Assembly: GCA_039519185.1 (NCBI GenBank)
Contig: CM076848.1
Coordinates: 124,938,371-125,002,370 of the forward strand
Length of the DNA: 64,000 nt
Direction of reading: 5' to 3'
Source: Astragalus membranaceus
Taxonomy: Eukaryota > Streptophyta > Magnoliopsida > Fabales > Fabaceae
Made by a program: the position numbers and the translations under genes. Shown piece by piece: positions 10,733 through 21,634 of this stretch (within the stretch, counting starts at the first letter, position 1; the number at the start of each line of letters is the position of its first letter). Under the pieces are notes generated by a model. The model was not told the DNA's origin, searched no databases, and worked only from the letters and a program-made list of their open reading frames with translations.

Positions 10733-12039
10733 GTAGGTGTATTTGGAGTTAATGTTGGGTATGTGGTTGGTGTGGATACAGAAGGTTCTTGGGGAGAGAA
10801 TAATGTGGGAAAGGGGAATCTAGTTTCATTGAAGTGGACATCTTTAGAGATATAGAGTTTTCCATTTGGTGATAGGCACTTGTGACCCTTGTGTTGAGGT
10901 GAAATGCCTAAGTATACACACTCCACATACCTAAACTCAAGTTTGTGTTTATTGTAGGGACAAATGTGAGTGAAACATGAGAATCCAAATGCTTTTAAGG
11001 ATTTTTAATCAGGAAAGGTTTTGGTGAGGGAAAAGAAAGGAGACATTGACTGAGGTAGAGCAGAAGAGGGTAATCTGTTGATGAGATGGACAGCTTGTGT
11101 GAAATCATGGTCCCAATAGAGAATGGGTATAGAGGAGTGAGCAAGGAGGGTGAGGCCCTTTTCCACAATTTGCCAATGCTTTCGCTATACTGTGCCTTTT
11201 TTGGTGAGAAGTGTATGAGCATGTAAGTATATGTATAATATCAAGGTCAGAAAGAAGTCTAGGGAAAGGTCTAAACTCACCCCCCCAATCTGCATGCAAG
11301 TGCTAGAAATTGTTGAAAAGCAAGAACAACATCAAATTGGTGATTTAAGAAATAAATCCAAGTGAATTTAGTAAATGTGTCAACAAATGTTATATAATAG
11401 GAGTAACCACATGAGGAGGGATTGGGTGAGGGTCCCCAAAGGTCATTATGAATAACCTCAAATGGGGAAGTGTATACAGTTTGTGATGGAGGGGCATGAA
11501 TTCTATGAGATGTATCTAAACAACTTGCATTACACACATCAGAAGTAGTATTATATATTATGAAATGGAATGTTACACATGGAGAAAACAGATTTTAAAA
11601 CAACATCATGAGCATGACCAAGTCTAATATGCCATCTAGGAAATGTATTATCAGAATTACAATTAAGAGAATCAACTTACTACACAACTAGTTACGGCAG
11701 AAAATGCAGAAAATGCAGAGGCAGGGGATAGAGAGATATCTGTTGTTGTTTCAGGTGGAGCAATGCAGAAGTCATTGAATTTGTATAAGCCATCAGATCC
11801 AATGGAGCCTTCAAGAAGCACTCTCTTAGAGACCTGACATTTTACAAAGCATTTAGTAGGGTGGAATTCAAAAAAACATGATTATCTAAAGCAAATTTAG
11901 CTACTGAGATCAGATTGCGAGCTATTTGAGGAACATGAAGTAAATTATTAAGAGTAAGCTTAATACTAGGATCTAAATGAAAGTGAACAGAAGCTGAACT
12001 AATAGAGGAGATAGAAAGACATTGGTCGTTGCCGATCAC
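10733..12039 (-). pseudogene. Copia pol fragment: protease tail and integrase
   Basis: Reading the minus strand, the part after the protease active site comes first (LTLNNLLHVPQIARNLISV, about 11890-11960). Next is the integrase zinc-finger tail and catalytic core: SPFEVIHNDLWGP (first catalytic D) near 11455, YYITFVDTFTKFTW near 11380, and HADWGGEFRP (second D) near 11285. After several frameshifts a stretch ending TLTPNTPTQV runs near 10735. Integrase would insert the cDNA into the genome. The catalytic glutamate region is in a different frame (about 11140-11220). Stops and frameshifts make it non-functional, and the RT domain is absent. Confidence 0.75.
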
Positions 12040-12066
12040 CTGTTGACTCTAAAGAAGAAAATTCTT
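12036..12066 (-). repeat. 31-bp filler insertion copied from 13078-13108
   Basis: The 31 bases here are identical and in the same orientation to 13078-13108 in the gag N-terminus of the same element. They sit exactly where the catalytic DSGA part of the protease should be. This looks like templated end-joining after a break: a deletion patched with a copy of nearby sequence. Confidence 0.7.
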
Positions 12067-13307
12067 AGCTCAGTTCCTTGATAGGGAGTGGAGTGTTGAG
12101 TAGTGTTAGGCATCATTGTCATTAGGTGTGGAGCACTAGGTTCAGGGTACCAGGCAGGGGTTGTGTAAGGGTTGGCCATAGGGTAGTTTGGAGGATACAT
12201 TGGTTGCATAGCCATGTTTGAAGTGGGAGGGAAATTAAAGCGAGATGTAGGCTGAGTGAAGGATATTTGAGATGGATTGGGAGCCCATGGTTGAGTTTGT
12301 GTGCCATGGAAGAATTGGTCAAAGCGATACCAGCAGAGGAGAGCCTCATGACCTAGGCGCCCAAAGAATTGACAAGTAGGGCAAGGACCACCACAAGCCC
12401 TACCACGGGAGGAGCAGCCACGACCACCACGAAATGAATTAAAGTTGTATATACCTTGACTGAACTTATCTTTAGAGGAATTAGGGTTAGGTTTGTCTGA
12501 TGTGTGAGTGACATTTGCCGAAATCACAGGTGATACCAATTCTTGTTTGAATTTCTCAAATTGGGCTTCTTGAACCATGAGTAAGCCTTCAATATCATCA
12601 ACAGAGGGTGGATCAGGGCGACTGTATATCATCATCACGAAGGAGTTGTAATCTTGTGGAAGGCCTTCAAGCATGGCGACGATGTTCTCTTTCTCAGAGA
12701 TTGTGTCACTAATGGCTTTGAGAGAGTCAACTATGGCATTGATGCGTAAGAGATATTCGGAAATCGATCGCGATTCTTTTTTTTTGTATTCTTCAATTAT
12801 GATTTTAATTGGAAAACTTTGGTGCGGAGGAGGGATTGAAAGTGTTGGTGGATTTTATCCCAAACTTCAAAGGAGTGATTACAGCCAAGAAATGGTGGAA
12901 GAATTGCATGGGAGAGAGAGGCGAGAAACCATGTAAAAAGCATTTGATCTTGGACAATCCAATTCTAATATTCTGTAGTTTCGATTTCAGCAAGACGATC
13001 AGCGTCGGTGGCGAATCGAACTGGAATTTGAGGATTGGCGACGAAGCGGTGAAGCTTGTGAGTGGCGATTACGCCGTTCACCTGTTGACTCTAAAGAAGA
13101 AAATTCTTGTTGTCTAATTTGAGGGAAGGCGAATGTGTGAAGTTGACTTTCTTTACACCGGCGATGGCGGTTGCTGCATCGGTAGCGACGGTGTCGTTGT
13201 TGACGTTGGAGCTATTTGGTTCGGTGGAAGATGGAGGGGCCTCAGCGATATTGAAAAGGAAGAGAAGTAAAAGGGATCGTTGAAAACGGGAGAGAAAACA
13301 AAAGAGG
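12036..13307 (-). pseudogene. Copia gag, broken
   Basis: Gag of the minus-strand copia. N-terminal coding near 13100 contains LKLDNKNFLL followed by a stop where W is expected (TGG to TAG). A middle part lies in another frame (FHHFLAVITPLKFGIKSTN, about 12830-12910). A long open C-terminal part (12674-12036) begins LEGLPQDYNSFV and carries the knuckle-like motif CPTCQFFGRLGHEALLC (about 12350-12400) and a P/T/N-rich tail. At 12036-12066 the gag tail is fused to 31 bases copied from the gag N-terminus, and the protease active site is missing. Confidence 0.75.
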
Positions 13308-13320
13308 GCTCCAGATACCA
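13308..13320 (-). other. Primer binding site of the copia element
   Basis: On the minus strand TGGTATCTGGAGC resembles the tRNA-iMet complement with two changes and lies three bases from the LTR end at 13324. Confidence 0.65.
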
Positions 13321-13323
13321 TAT

Positions 13324-13499
13324 TGAGAATAAAATTGTAATGCATTGAAAATGAAATAATTGATTGTAATTACATCAGATTAAGCCTTTATACCATTGAC
13401 TAATAAAACTAACTATGCTAAGGCTATTAACTACAGATCTAACAGTCACTAACTGTAGTTCTAACAATAAACTAAAATCTAACAATACAGTAACTAACA
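13324..13499 (-). repeat. 5' LTR of the copia element
   Basis: About 176 bp. On the minus strand it starts TGTTAGTTACTG, has a TATA-like GGTATAAAGGC, and ends ATTCTCA beside the primer site. The outer boundary at 13499 is inferred from the TGTTAG start; no second LTR is in the window to confirm it. Confidence 0.55.
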
Positions 13500-13570
13500 A
13501 TCTAATATTTAGTTATAGCTTAACCGAAAATTAGGACTAGGTACAAATGACTAATATATTGTTTATCCAT

Positions 13571-14897
13571 TGATACAAAAGCATAAGGATAAAGTCCCAA
13601 AGACAAAGTAAGAAATAAGGGTCAAAAGGAAGCAAGAAAAAGATCAAGAATGAATCAATACACCTGTGGCATGCACGGTCCATGCGCCTCAAGCGCATAC
13701 TCATCATCCAAGCACAGATTCAATAGTTTTATACTAGTTACACCATTTTGGTCATATGTCACAATCAGGGAACCCGATTGAGGTGTTCTTGTATGCGTTG
13801 GAAAGCTAATAAAATGTTCTATATATATAGATCAAAAAGAACCAGCACCAGTGAGGAGAAAGACCCGTGCTCACCTGAGCACGAACCGTGCGTGGTGACT
13901 TGCCCGTTGGAAGATCAAGCGACAAACAGCAAGAAGCACGACCCGTGCGCCTGCATCAGATGTCAAAACAGTTACATTGTGCTCCTTAAAGGCTTTTAAT
14001 GTGATTTGACTTCTTTGTTCCCTATATTAGCCTATATAAGACACAAAGTTCTGAGTGTCTAGACCATCTTTGGCTATTGTAAACACTACTTAAAGTTCAT
14101 TTCTAAGATTTTATGCAATTTACATTCTCCATTTAAGTTCTTGCCCTTTACATTTCTTGTTCTTTATATTCTTTCACTTTACAATTTTGTTCTTATTTTT
14201 CTACACTTTTACTTTCTGCACTTTATCGCTTTCATTTACATTTCAAAGTCATTGATATTCAGCAATTTACAATTCCATCATTTATGTTTCGTCATTTACA
14301 ATTCATGCCTTTTAATTTAAAGTCTTTGTCTACTATGATCATGAGTGAGTAGATTGCTTTTAGTCTTGGATTTGTGGGACTAATCCAATTATAGACCCCT
14401 AAACAATCTCAAGTCTAAACTCTATTTGTTAAAGTTTATTTTCTAATTTAATCCCATCATTCATAAAGCTTTATTTCAAATATCAAATGAAGAACCGAAA
14501 GGTGAAGTTTGATATTGGAACTATGGGATTAAACAAGGGAACAAAACATGAAAATAGTTTTGGAACTCTTGGGATAAAAAGAGTTGTACTTATTGTTCAA
14601 GACACACTCTTGTATTTTGAAAGGAAACATGAGTTACTATTGAATACCTTGTCCTTAGAATATGAACCTTTTACAAAATAGGGAATGGATGAGGGGTTGT
14701 GAATTCATTCTATCATTGTGATGAAACCACAGTCCTAAGATGCTTTTATTTGTAAATTTAAAACCAAACAACAACTTTTTCTATTTAAATCATTCCTTTT
14801 AGCTAATCAAAACAAAAAATAACATTGGTAATCACATAAGTCCATGTGGATCGACAGTTTCTATTACCCTATAGAATCGTATACTTGCAGCCTATCA
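13571..14897 (+). repeat. LTR of an Athila-like element (copy A)
   Basis: The right end TATCA at 14897 is followed after six bases by an Athila-type primer site. A TATA-like CCTATATAAG lies near 14032. The left boundary TGATACAAAAGC at 13571 is inferred because TGATA pairs with the TATCA end; no target-site duplication can be tested because the other end of the element is lost. Confidence 0.55.
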
Positions 14898-14903
14898 AGT
14901 TTT

Positions 14904-14922
14904 TGGCATCGTTGCCTGGGAC
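14904..14922 (+). other. Athila-type primer binding site (tRNA-Asp like)
   Basis: TGGCATCGTTGCCTGGGAC is a slightly mutated form of the TGGCGCCGTTGCCGGGGA site that Athila elements use. The better-kept version is at 35017 in copy B. Confidence 0.7.
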
Positions 14923-14991
14923 TTTGTGATATTGATTGATTTTCGGTATCGGTTAGGCTAAAACTCTTTTACTTTTTTCTTCTCTTGTTCT

Positions 14992-15545
14992 TTGAATGCG
15001 ATAATCCGATGTCTTGGAGCAATTGTTGAACCAATTCCTGAGATTGAAAGATTCTTACGTAAAAGAAGTAGAGAACTACGTAACAACCAAGAGATGGCTG
15101 CTAATGCAAATCGCACTCTTAAAGAGTATGCTACACCTTCAACAATGGAGCCATATTCTAGTATTGTGCACCCCAATGTTGATGCAAACAATTTTGAGCT
15201 TAAGCAATTTTTGTTTTCTATGGTGCAATGAAACCAATTTTCTGGTTCCCCCGCGGATGACCCAAATCTTCGTCTCTCTATCTTTCTTGAATATTGTAGT
15301 ACTCTAAAACTTAATGGAGTAACACCTGAGGCCATAAGGGATACAGCTAGAGCTTGGCAACATTCGTTACCTTCGAATTCCATTACTACGTGGGACCAAC
15401 TAAGGCAAGCATTCCTTGCTAGATTATTTCCCCCGAGCTAAACTTCACAAATGAGGAATCAAATCACAAGATTCATGCAAAATGACAGACAATCTCTTTA
15501 TGATACTTGGGAGTGTTCCCTCTACTTTACACCAGAAGTTGATGA
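14992..15545 (+). pseudogene. Athila-like gag, N-terminal fragment
   Basis: The reading frame from 14992 carries the Athila gag opening (RTLKEYATPSTMEPYSSIV, then NNFELKQFLFSMVQ), a stop at 15229-15231, then in shifted phase NQFSGSPADDPNLRLS and ARAWQHSLPSNSITTWDQL. Ten or so residues normally between EAIR and ARAW are deleted near 15340. Homology fades near 15545, where Tat/Ogre-type sequence takes over. Gag would build the particle; this copy cannot. Confidence 0.7.
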
Positions 15546-16060
15546 TATGGATTGGTGATAAGGTGAAATGAGATCCTTTTCCTATTGAAGTTAAGATGTT
15601 CGAGGCCATCTTCTCCTCTCCTCAAATGCGCCCTATTACAATACCAAGAAGCTACGAGGAGGGGGTAGAATCTTGTGAATAGACCAGAGAAGGTTTCAGA
15701 CTTAAAATGTTGGCCGATCCACGACCTTACAACATGTCTGATGATTAATATTACACCAGAACTGTAGAGACTACTGGACATGCTACACCTTTTTCAGGTA
15801 GAGTTCAACATTGACGAAGCTATGTTTGGTGCAGTACAATAGGAGGATGAGGTCCATGAAGATCTGCACACGGGAGTATCAGATGACATCGAAGCAGGAA
15901 CGTCGGCCGATCCCCCTCATATTAAACCTATCCAGCGAAGGATCCCTACATTTGAGGCTTAGGATCCCCTAATAGAGGTTAACCTGGGAACCTAAGTTGA
16001 ACCGAGGATGACCAAGATTAGCGGCATGCTTAGTGCACAATAAAGGGACCTAGTGGTAGA
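15546..16060 (+). pseudogene. Tat/Ogre-like linker between protease and reverse transcriptase
   Basis: Plus-strand translation with many stops. From about 15905 it contains ADPPHIKPIQRRIPTFEA, then EVNLGT and EPRMTKISGMLSAQ, motifs of the segment preceding RT in Tat-clade elements. The part before about 15790 is not recognised. The junction with Athila gag on the left means two different gypsy clades are fused here. Confidence 0.5.
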
Positions 16061-16960
16061 ACTTTAAGTGAGTTAAATTCAACTGGAGTCACAAGAAAGG
16101 GGGGGTTTGAATTGTGACCTGTTTAAAATTCTTTTGCTTGATCAACCGAATCACTTAGAAGTATAACAAATAGGCTTCCAAGGTTGATGATAGGTAAGTC
16201 ACTGAGCTAAGAAGGTATAGGGTGTTGGAGATTATGAATATTATATCTTCTTAGAGACTGGACAATGTAAGAAGACACTTTGATCGATAATGTGTACGTG
16301 TGTCTTTTGCTTCTTACACTAGTGATCATGTTGGGCTTTGGTAGTGTTTGTTTTAGGAAGATGAGAGGTGTTGTAGTGTATTAAAAATATAGCTCAGTAT
16401 GGTTTGATTAGAGGTTGTAGGATGATTCCTACAATGGAGTGGAAGGAAGCTTTTCTTTTTAAACATGGTTGTAAGATAAACTGTAAAGGAAAGTAGTAAA
16501 GAACATATTAGAGTTTATAGTGGTTCACCCAACTCGCCAATGGCTACATTCACTCCTCACACCAAGTGAGAATTCACTATTTTCCATTAGTTTACAAGCC
16601 ATCACAGGCTACAACTTTGATATTTTTCTTCCACAGCTCTATTAACTATCACACTAATTTTTTCCAAGTTCTAGCAACTTAGCCACTAGTTTTCATAACT
16701 TGTGAAGCTACTATATCTTATGTCTTCTCATCTTGGAAGGATCTTACTATTCCTTACTCATCCTGAGAGGCTTTTTGAAGATTGCCTTCATTCTTCTATA
16801 TTCTTAAGACCTCAATGCCTTCATGCTTTTCTTCTAGGGCATCAAATACGCCTTTTCATGTGGTGCTTGCTTAGCACATTGTCTTCTTGAGATTTGATTG
16901 AATAGTTCCTGCACTTTAACACTTATCAAAATGGTTTGCTTCCATCAAAACTCAGACATT
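16061..16960. repeat. ~900-bp insertion splitting the Tat pol
   Basis: The Tat coding homology stops near 16060 (RDLVVEL) and resumes near 16980 (ECRDYFAW), which are adjacent in intact relatives. The DNA between is noncoding, with a G run (16102-16108) and TC-rich stretches near 16720-16850. It is probably a solo LTR or a small element; I could not fix its ends or a target-site duplication. Confidence 0.5.
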
Positions 16961-17784
16961 GGATTTTGCCTCAAAAAACTGACAACGGAGTGCCGCGACT
17001 ACTTTGCATGGGATTACCATGAGATGTCGGGCTTAGACAGAGCTCTGGTAGAACATCAATTGCCTATCAAAGACAAATGCATACCCCACAAGAAGCCACC
17101 AAGGAGGTTCAATCCTCAGCTTATGCGGGAGATCAAAGTCGAGATAGAGAGGCTACTAATGGTTGCATATATAAGAACTGCCAGGTCTGTGGAATGGTTA
17201 TCCAATATAGTGCCTGTGATAAAAAAGAATGTTCAAGTGAGGGTCTGCATCGATTACAGAAACCTGAACTTGGCCACACCAAAAGATGAGTATGGTATGC
17301 TAATGCCATCTTAAACTTTATGGACGGTTACTCTAGGTATATAATCAGATCTATGTGGCCGAGGCGGACACCCATAAGACTGTCTTTAGGTGCCTTGGCG
17401 CCTTGGGCATCTATGAGTGGTTGGTCATGCCTTTTGGCCTCAAGAATGAGGGAGCCACTTATCAAAAGGGCGATGAACGCAATATTCCATGACCTAATAG
17501 ACATGATGAGCATGGAAGTATATATTGATGATGTGGTAGTCAAGTCCAAAAGTTTTGAGGCGCATCTGGTCGAGCTGGAAGAAGCTCTGAAACGGATGAG
17601 ACTCCACAATCTCAAACTGAATCCCACTGAGTGTGCGTTTGGTGTATCTGCAGGTAATTTCCTGGGCATCTTGGTACATAACCAACGCATCGAAGTAGAC
17701 AAGAATAAAGCCCGGGAAATTTTGGAGGCTAGGCCACCCAGGACTAAGAAGGAGCTACAGAGCCTTCTCGGCAAGGTCCATTAA
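16961..17784 (+). pseudogene. Tat/Ogre-like reverse transcriptase
   Basis: The RT domain of a Ty3/gypsy Tat-clade polyprotein. The N-terminal part (16980-17300) reads FAWDYHEMSGLDRALVEH, then EWLSNIVPVIKK and VRVCIDYRNLNLATPKDEY. It continues FMDGYSRY in a second frame near 17320, passes through a shifted segment (about 17350-17465), and returns for RAMNAIFHDL and the catalytic YIDDVVVKS at 17521-17547. It ends with TKKELQSLLGKVH at 17784. At least two frameshifts disable it. Confidence 0.8.
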
Positions 17785-19190
17785 ATAGCCATAAAAGGGG
17801 ATTCTCAGTAAGTAATTAAGCAAACAAATGCTATAATACTAAGCTAAGAGAGTTACGTGCCTCGACGTATAACTTGTTGAAGTTGTTTGCCGATTCAGTA
17901 TTATGCATATCCCCGGGGACAAGAATCAAGGAGCAAATGACATTGCTCAGCAGGCTTCCAGATACAGAAGCAGAATTGTGGATGTCATGCATCAGGACGC
18001 CGCAGTGGTGGCCGAGCAAGACCCAGTTGATGCTTGGATAGGGCTTCTAACGGATTAGTTGCGGAACCCCTCTACTGGGGTTGATTTCAAGGTTAAGCAC
18101 GGAGCCCTTAAATATGTCCCATTATGCAATGAGCCGTATAAAAAGAGCACTAACGGGGTACTTTTGCGATGCCTCCAGAGAAAAGAGTCCTAATTGGTCA
18201 TGTCTCATGTTCATTAGGGGATTTGTGGTTCTCCAAGTCTGGTCCCATCATGAAGTGGTTGATCTACATACATGGATATTATTGGCCAACGATCACGATC
18301 GATTGTTTCCAATAGGCAAAGGGATGCGAAGCTTTCTAGTTGCACGACCCCATCCAACCGGTGCCCGCAGACGAGCTCCACCCAATTGTCAAGCCTTGGC
18401 GCTTCAGCAAATGGGCCACGGACTTGAATGAAAAGATATACCCTCCAAGCTCCAATGGGAACAAATTTATTATTGTAGCCTATGGGTAATGTCAACCAGG
18501 CAACGGTGATTAGGTTTAATGGGAACCAGATCATATACAGATTTGGGATCCCCGAGACATCCACTGCCAACCAATGTATCATGTATCATGAGGCACCCCA
18601 CGCCTTATTATGCTTAAGATTATTATTGAACTTACCAAGAAGACTGTGGAAGATAAGCCCCGGAGGTGGTATGAAACCTTAACCTAGGTCTTGGGGGCTA
18701 TGAGAAACACAAAGCCTACGGCCACTGGAATAAGTCCCTACCGACTAGTGTACGGGCAGGATGTAGTGTTTCCACTCGAGATCAGTGTTGCATCGCTGAG
18801 AGTGGCTCAGAAACACTCACTTAGCTTGGACGAATACGAGAAATCTATACTAATGGAGTTAGACACGGTGGACGATGATAGGTTGGCTGGCCTCAGCAGG
18901 CCGGCTAGAGCTTAACAAGATTTAGACAGCCCACGCTTATAACAAACACATCAAACCAAATAAGTTTGTTGCAGGCGACCTAGTTTGGAAAACCATCCTG
19001 CCCATTGGGATCAAAGATCCTAAGTTTGGTAAATGGTCACCAAATTGGGATGGACCTTATATTGTGAGCAAATTAAGTCTGCGACGGTTGCGCATACCAA
19101 TTAATCTCCATGGATGGAGAAGAGTTTGAAAAATAAATAAACGACAAGTATTTAAAGACATATTATCCTACAATAAGGGAAAATATTCAA
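17785..19190 (+). pseudogene. Tat/Ogre-like RNase H and integrase remnants
   Basis: Plus-strand remnants spread over all three frames. One part matches the end of RNase H (IMHIPGDKNQGANDIAQQASRY, about 17902-17965). Next come the integrase zinc-finger linker (DELHPIVKPW near 18370) and the integrase C-terminal region from 18691: MRNTKPTATGISPYRLVYGQ, then VFPLEISVASLRVAQKHS. Integrase joins cDNA to target DNA; this copy is broken by many stops. From 18652 onward it lies in a tandem duplication. Confidence 0.7.
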
Positions 19191-20851
19191 GAAAATTAAT
19201 GATGTCAGTGCCCAAAATGTTAGAGTGGCTCGCCACACAATGGCGGCCTAGTGCCAAGAGAAAGAAAATAAGAGTAAATGGACTACTGTCTTCGACGGAT
19301 TAACACCATTAGGTGAACAGAGGACAGAGGCAAGGTCTTTTTCTTTCCCATTTGGTGTCCCTCAGTTGGCTCCTCGTGGTCAGACATGTGCTTGGAGGCT
19401 CGGAAGTGGTAGAAGGATGATCGCCGATGGAAGCTCCACTTTGTTCGCAGGGCGTCTGCGCACCCCCGGCAAGGGAATCTATTCGATCTTGTTCTGTCAG
19501 GAGCATGGTCGCAGCAGAGGGTTTCCCTGGGGGAGGTCTTCAGGATGGTTGGGATGTAACTCCATCACAACCCGGTAGTTCCTCTGCATGACAAGGAGAA
19601 GGTCTTTCCAGGAGAAGGCGCAAGTTGTCCCATGAAAAAGTGGCTCGGCGGATAACCTCCTGGCTCCTCTCTAGGTCATATACAAAGACAGCCTTTTGAG
19701 ACTCTAGGTCCTTAATACACCGATCCAAAAGGGCAGTGAACGAGTATCCCCGGAGGATAAGCCCCGGAGGTGGTATGAAACCTTAAACTAGGTCTTGGGG
19801 GCTATGAGAAACACAAAGCCTACGGCCACTGGAATAACTCCCTACCGACTAGTGTACGGGCAGGATGTAGTGTTTCCGCTCGAGATCAGTGTTGCATTGA
19901 TGAGAGTGGCTCAGAAACACTCACTTAGCTTGGACGAATACGAGAAATCTATGCTAATGGAGTTAGACACGGTGGACGATGATAGGTTGGCTGCCCTCAG
20001 CAGGCCGGCTAGAGCTTAACAAGATTTAGACAGCCCACGCTTATAACAAACACATCAAACCAAATAAGTTTGTTGCAGGCGACGCAGTTTGGAAAACCAT
20101 CCTGCCCATTGGGATCAAAGATCCTAAGTTTGGTAAATGGTCACCAAATTGGGATGGACCTTATATTGTGAGCAAATTAAGTCTGCGACGGTTGCGCATA
20201 CCAATTAATCTCCATGGATGGAGAAGAGTTTGAAAAGAAAATAAACGACAAGTATTTAAAGACATATTATCCTACAATAAGGGAAAATATTCAAGAAAAG
20301 TAATGATGTCAGTGCCCAAAATGTTAGAGTGGCTCGCCACACAATGGCGGCCTAGTGCCAAGAGAAAGAAAATAAGAGTAAATGGACTACTGTCTTCGAC
20401 GGATTAACACCATTAGGTGAACAGAGGACAGAGGCAAGGTCTTTTCCTTTACCATTTGGTGTCCCTCAGTTGGCTCCTCGTGGTCAGACATGTGCTTGGA
20501 GGCTCGGAAGTGGTAGAAGGATGATCGCCGATGGAAGCTCCACTTTGTTTGCAGGGCGTCTGCGCACCCCCGGCAAGGGAATCTATTCGATCTTGTTCTG
20601 TCAGGAGCATGATAGCAGTAGAGGGTTTCCCTGGGGGAGGTCTTTAGGATGGTTGGGATGTAACTCCATCACAACCCGGTAGTTCCTCTGCAAGACAAGG
20701 AGAAGGTCTTTCCAGGAGAAGGCGCAAGTTGTCCCATGAAAAAGTGGCTCGGCGGATAACCTCCTGGCTCCTCTCTAGGTCATATACAAAGACAGCCTTT
20801 TGAGACTCTAGGTCCTTAATACACCGATCCAAAAGGGCAGTGAACGAATAT
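18652..20851 (+). repeat. 1.1-kb tandem duplication in the Tat element
   Basis: Copy 1 is 18652-19755 and copy 2 is 19756 to about 20851, offset 1104 bp, differing by only scattered single bases and small indels. It spans the integrase tail, the spacer after it and part of the antisense ORF on the minus strand (19540-19728 and 20644-20832 encode the same peptide). The join at 19741-19770 has CCCCGGAGG on both sides, so short homology may have mediated the duplication. Confidence 0.9.
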
Positions 20852-20880
20852 AGCCTGCTTTTTTCTTGAAGGGTCTTGTG
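19200..20880 (-). pseudogene. Tat antisense accessory ORF, distal part (coiled-coil-like)
   Basis: On the minus strand the peptide DRCIKDLESQKAVFVYDLERSQEVIRRATFSWDNLRLLLERPSP is encoded (split here only for reading: DRCIKDLESQ, then KAVFVYDLERSQEV, then IRRATFSWDNLRLLLERP). It is preceded at 20839-20891 by a stretch ending in HKTLQEKSRLYSF. The latter continues in phase, across the CRM-like insertion, with 26638-26790. Tat elements are known to carry an antisense ORF between integrase and the 3' LTR, and this matches in position and strand. Function is unknown. The high charge and heptad-like spacing suggest a coiled coil. Confidence 0.5.
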
Positions 20881-20891
20881 AGTTTCGGGGC

Positions 20892-21634
20892 TGATACGAA
20901 TTAGAGTGCTTTAATTCGTAAGGGAAGCGGAAGCAAACAACCAATATCGAATGTACTAGGTACAACCCATATTAGTCGAATTCTGTGAAGTGTTGGTCGA
21001 GTTCTGTGAAGTGTAGTCGAATTGTGAAGTGTAGTCGAATTGTGAAGTGTAGTCGAATTCTGTGAAGTTTAGTCGAATTGTGTGAAGTGTTCAGTCGAAT
21101 AGTTTTAGTGGAATAAGAAGGGATATGCAATGTTAACCTACACCAATAGTTTAACAAAGAGATTAGCACTCAACACCAATTGAGCTAATCGGATTATTCT
21201 CAAGACGACGCTTGCAAATAACCTTTCGAAAATGTAGACACAAATTCTATGTTCTTGAACTGAATTCTATATATCAAAAATGATCAGCATACATGATATA
21301 TATAGCCGAAACATTGGCTTATTTAAAGTGCAACATAAAAGCAATTAAACTAGTAATGACATTATTCTATCAGCTATGTAACTCCTTTTCCAATGGCTTG
21401 GATTGTCTTTAATGCTCCTCCTTTGTAACTGGTCAGAATAGGATTCAAATGGCTGATTTATTGGTGATTAAATGACTAAAACAAAAACAGCCAAGTAACA
21501 ATTAAATGACTTAAAATAGCCAAGTAATTAAACTCAGCCCTTGATGATGGCTAGCAAAGGAACCCACGCCACTAACTCCTTGGTGATTGTCACGTGTGTT
21601 GATTGCAAGTTCTTCATGATCAATTTTCGTATCA
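20892..21634 (-). repeat. 3' LTR of the CRM-like element
   Basis: 743 bp, TGATACG...CGTATCA. It contains a block of short repeats of the type GTAGTCGAATTGTGAA (about 20975-21095) and, on the minus strand, a TATA-like GCTATATATATC near 21293-21304. Its first 124 bases in the minus direction also encode the last 41 codons of the polyprotein. Confidence 0.92.

Larger units (their letters stand above)
10733..13499 (-). mobile_element. Ty1/copia element, 3'-truncated
   Basis: Minus-strand order from the right: LTR (13324-13499), tRNA-iMet-type primer site (13308-13320), gag, a damaged protease region, the integrase core and the start of the region after integrase, then an abrupt end near 10733. 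Reverse transcriptase, RNase H and the second LTR are missing. The gag and integrase are broken by several frame changes, so it is a dead partial copy. Confidence 0.8.
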
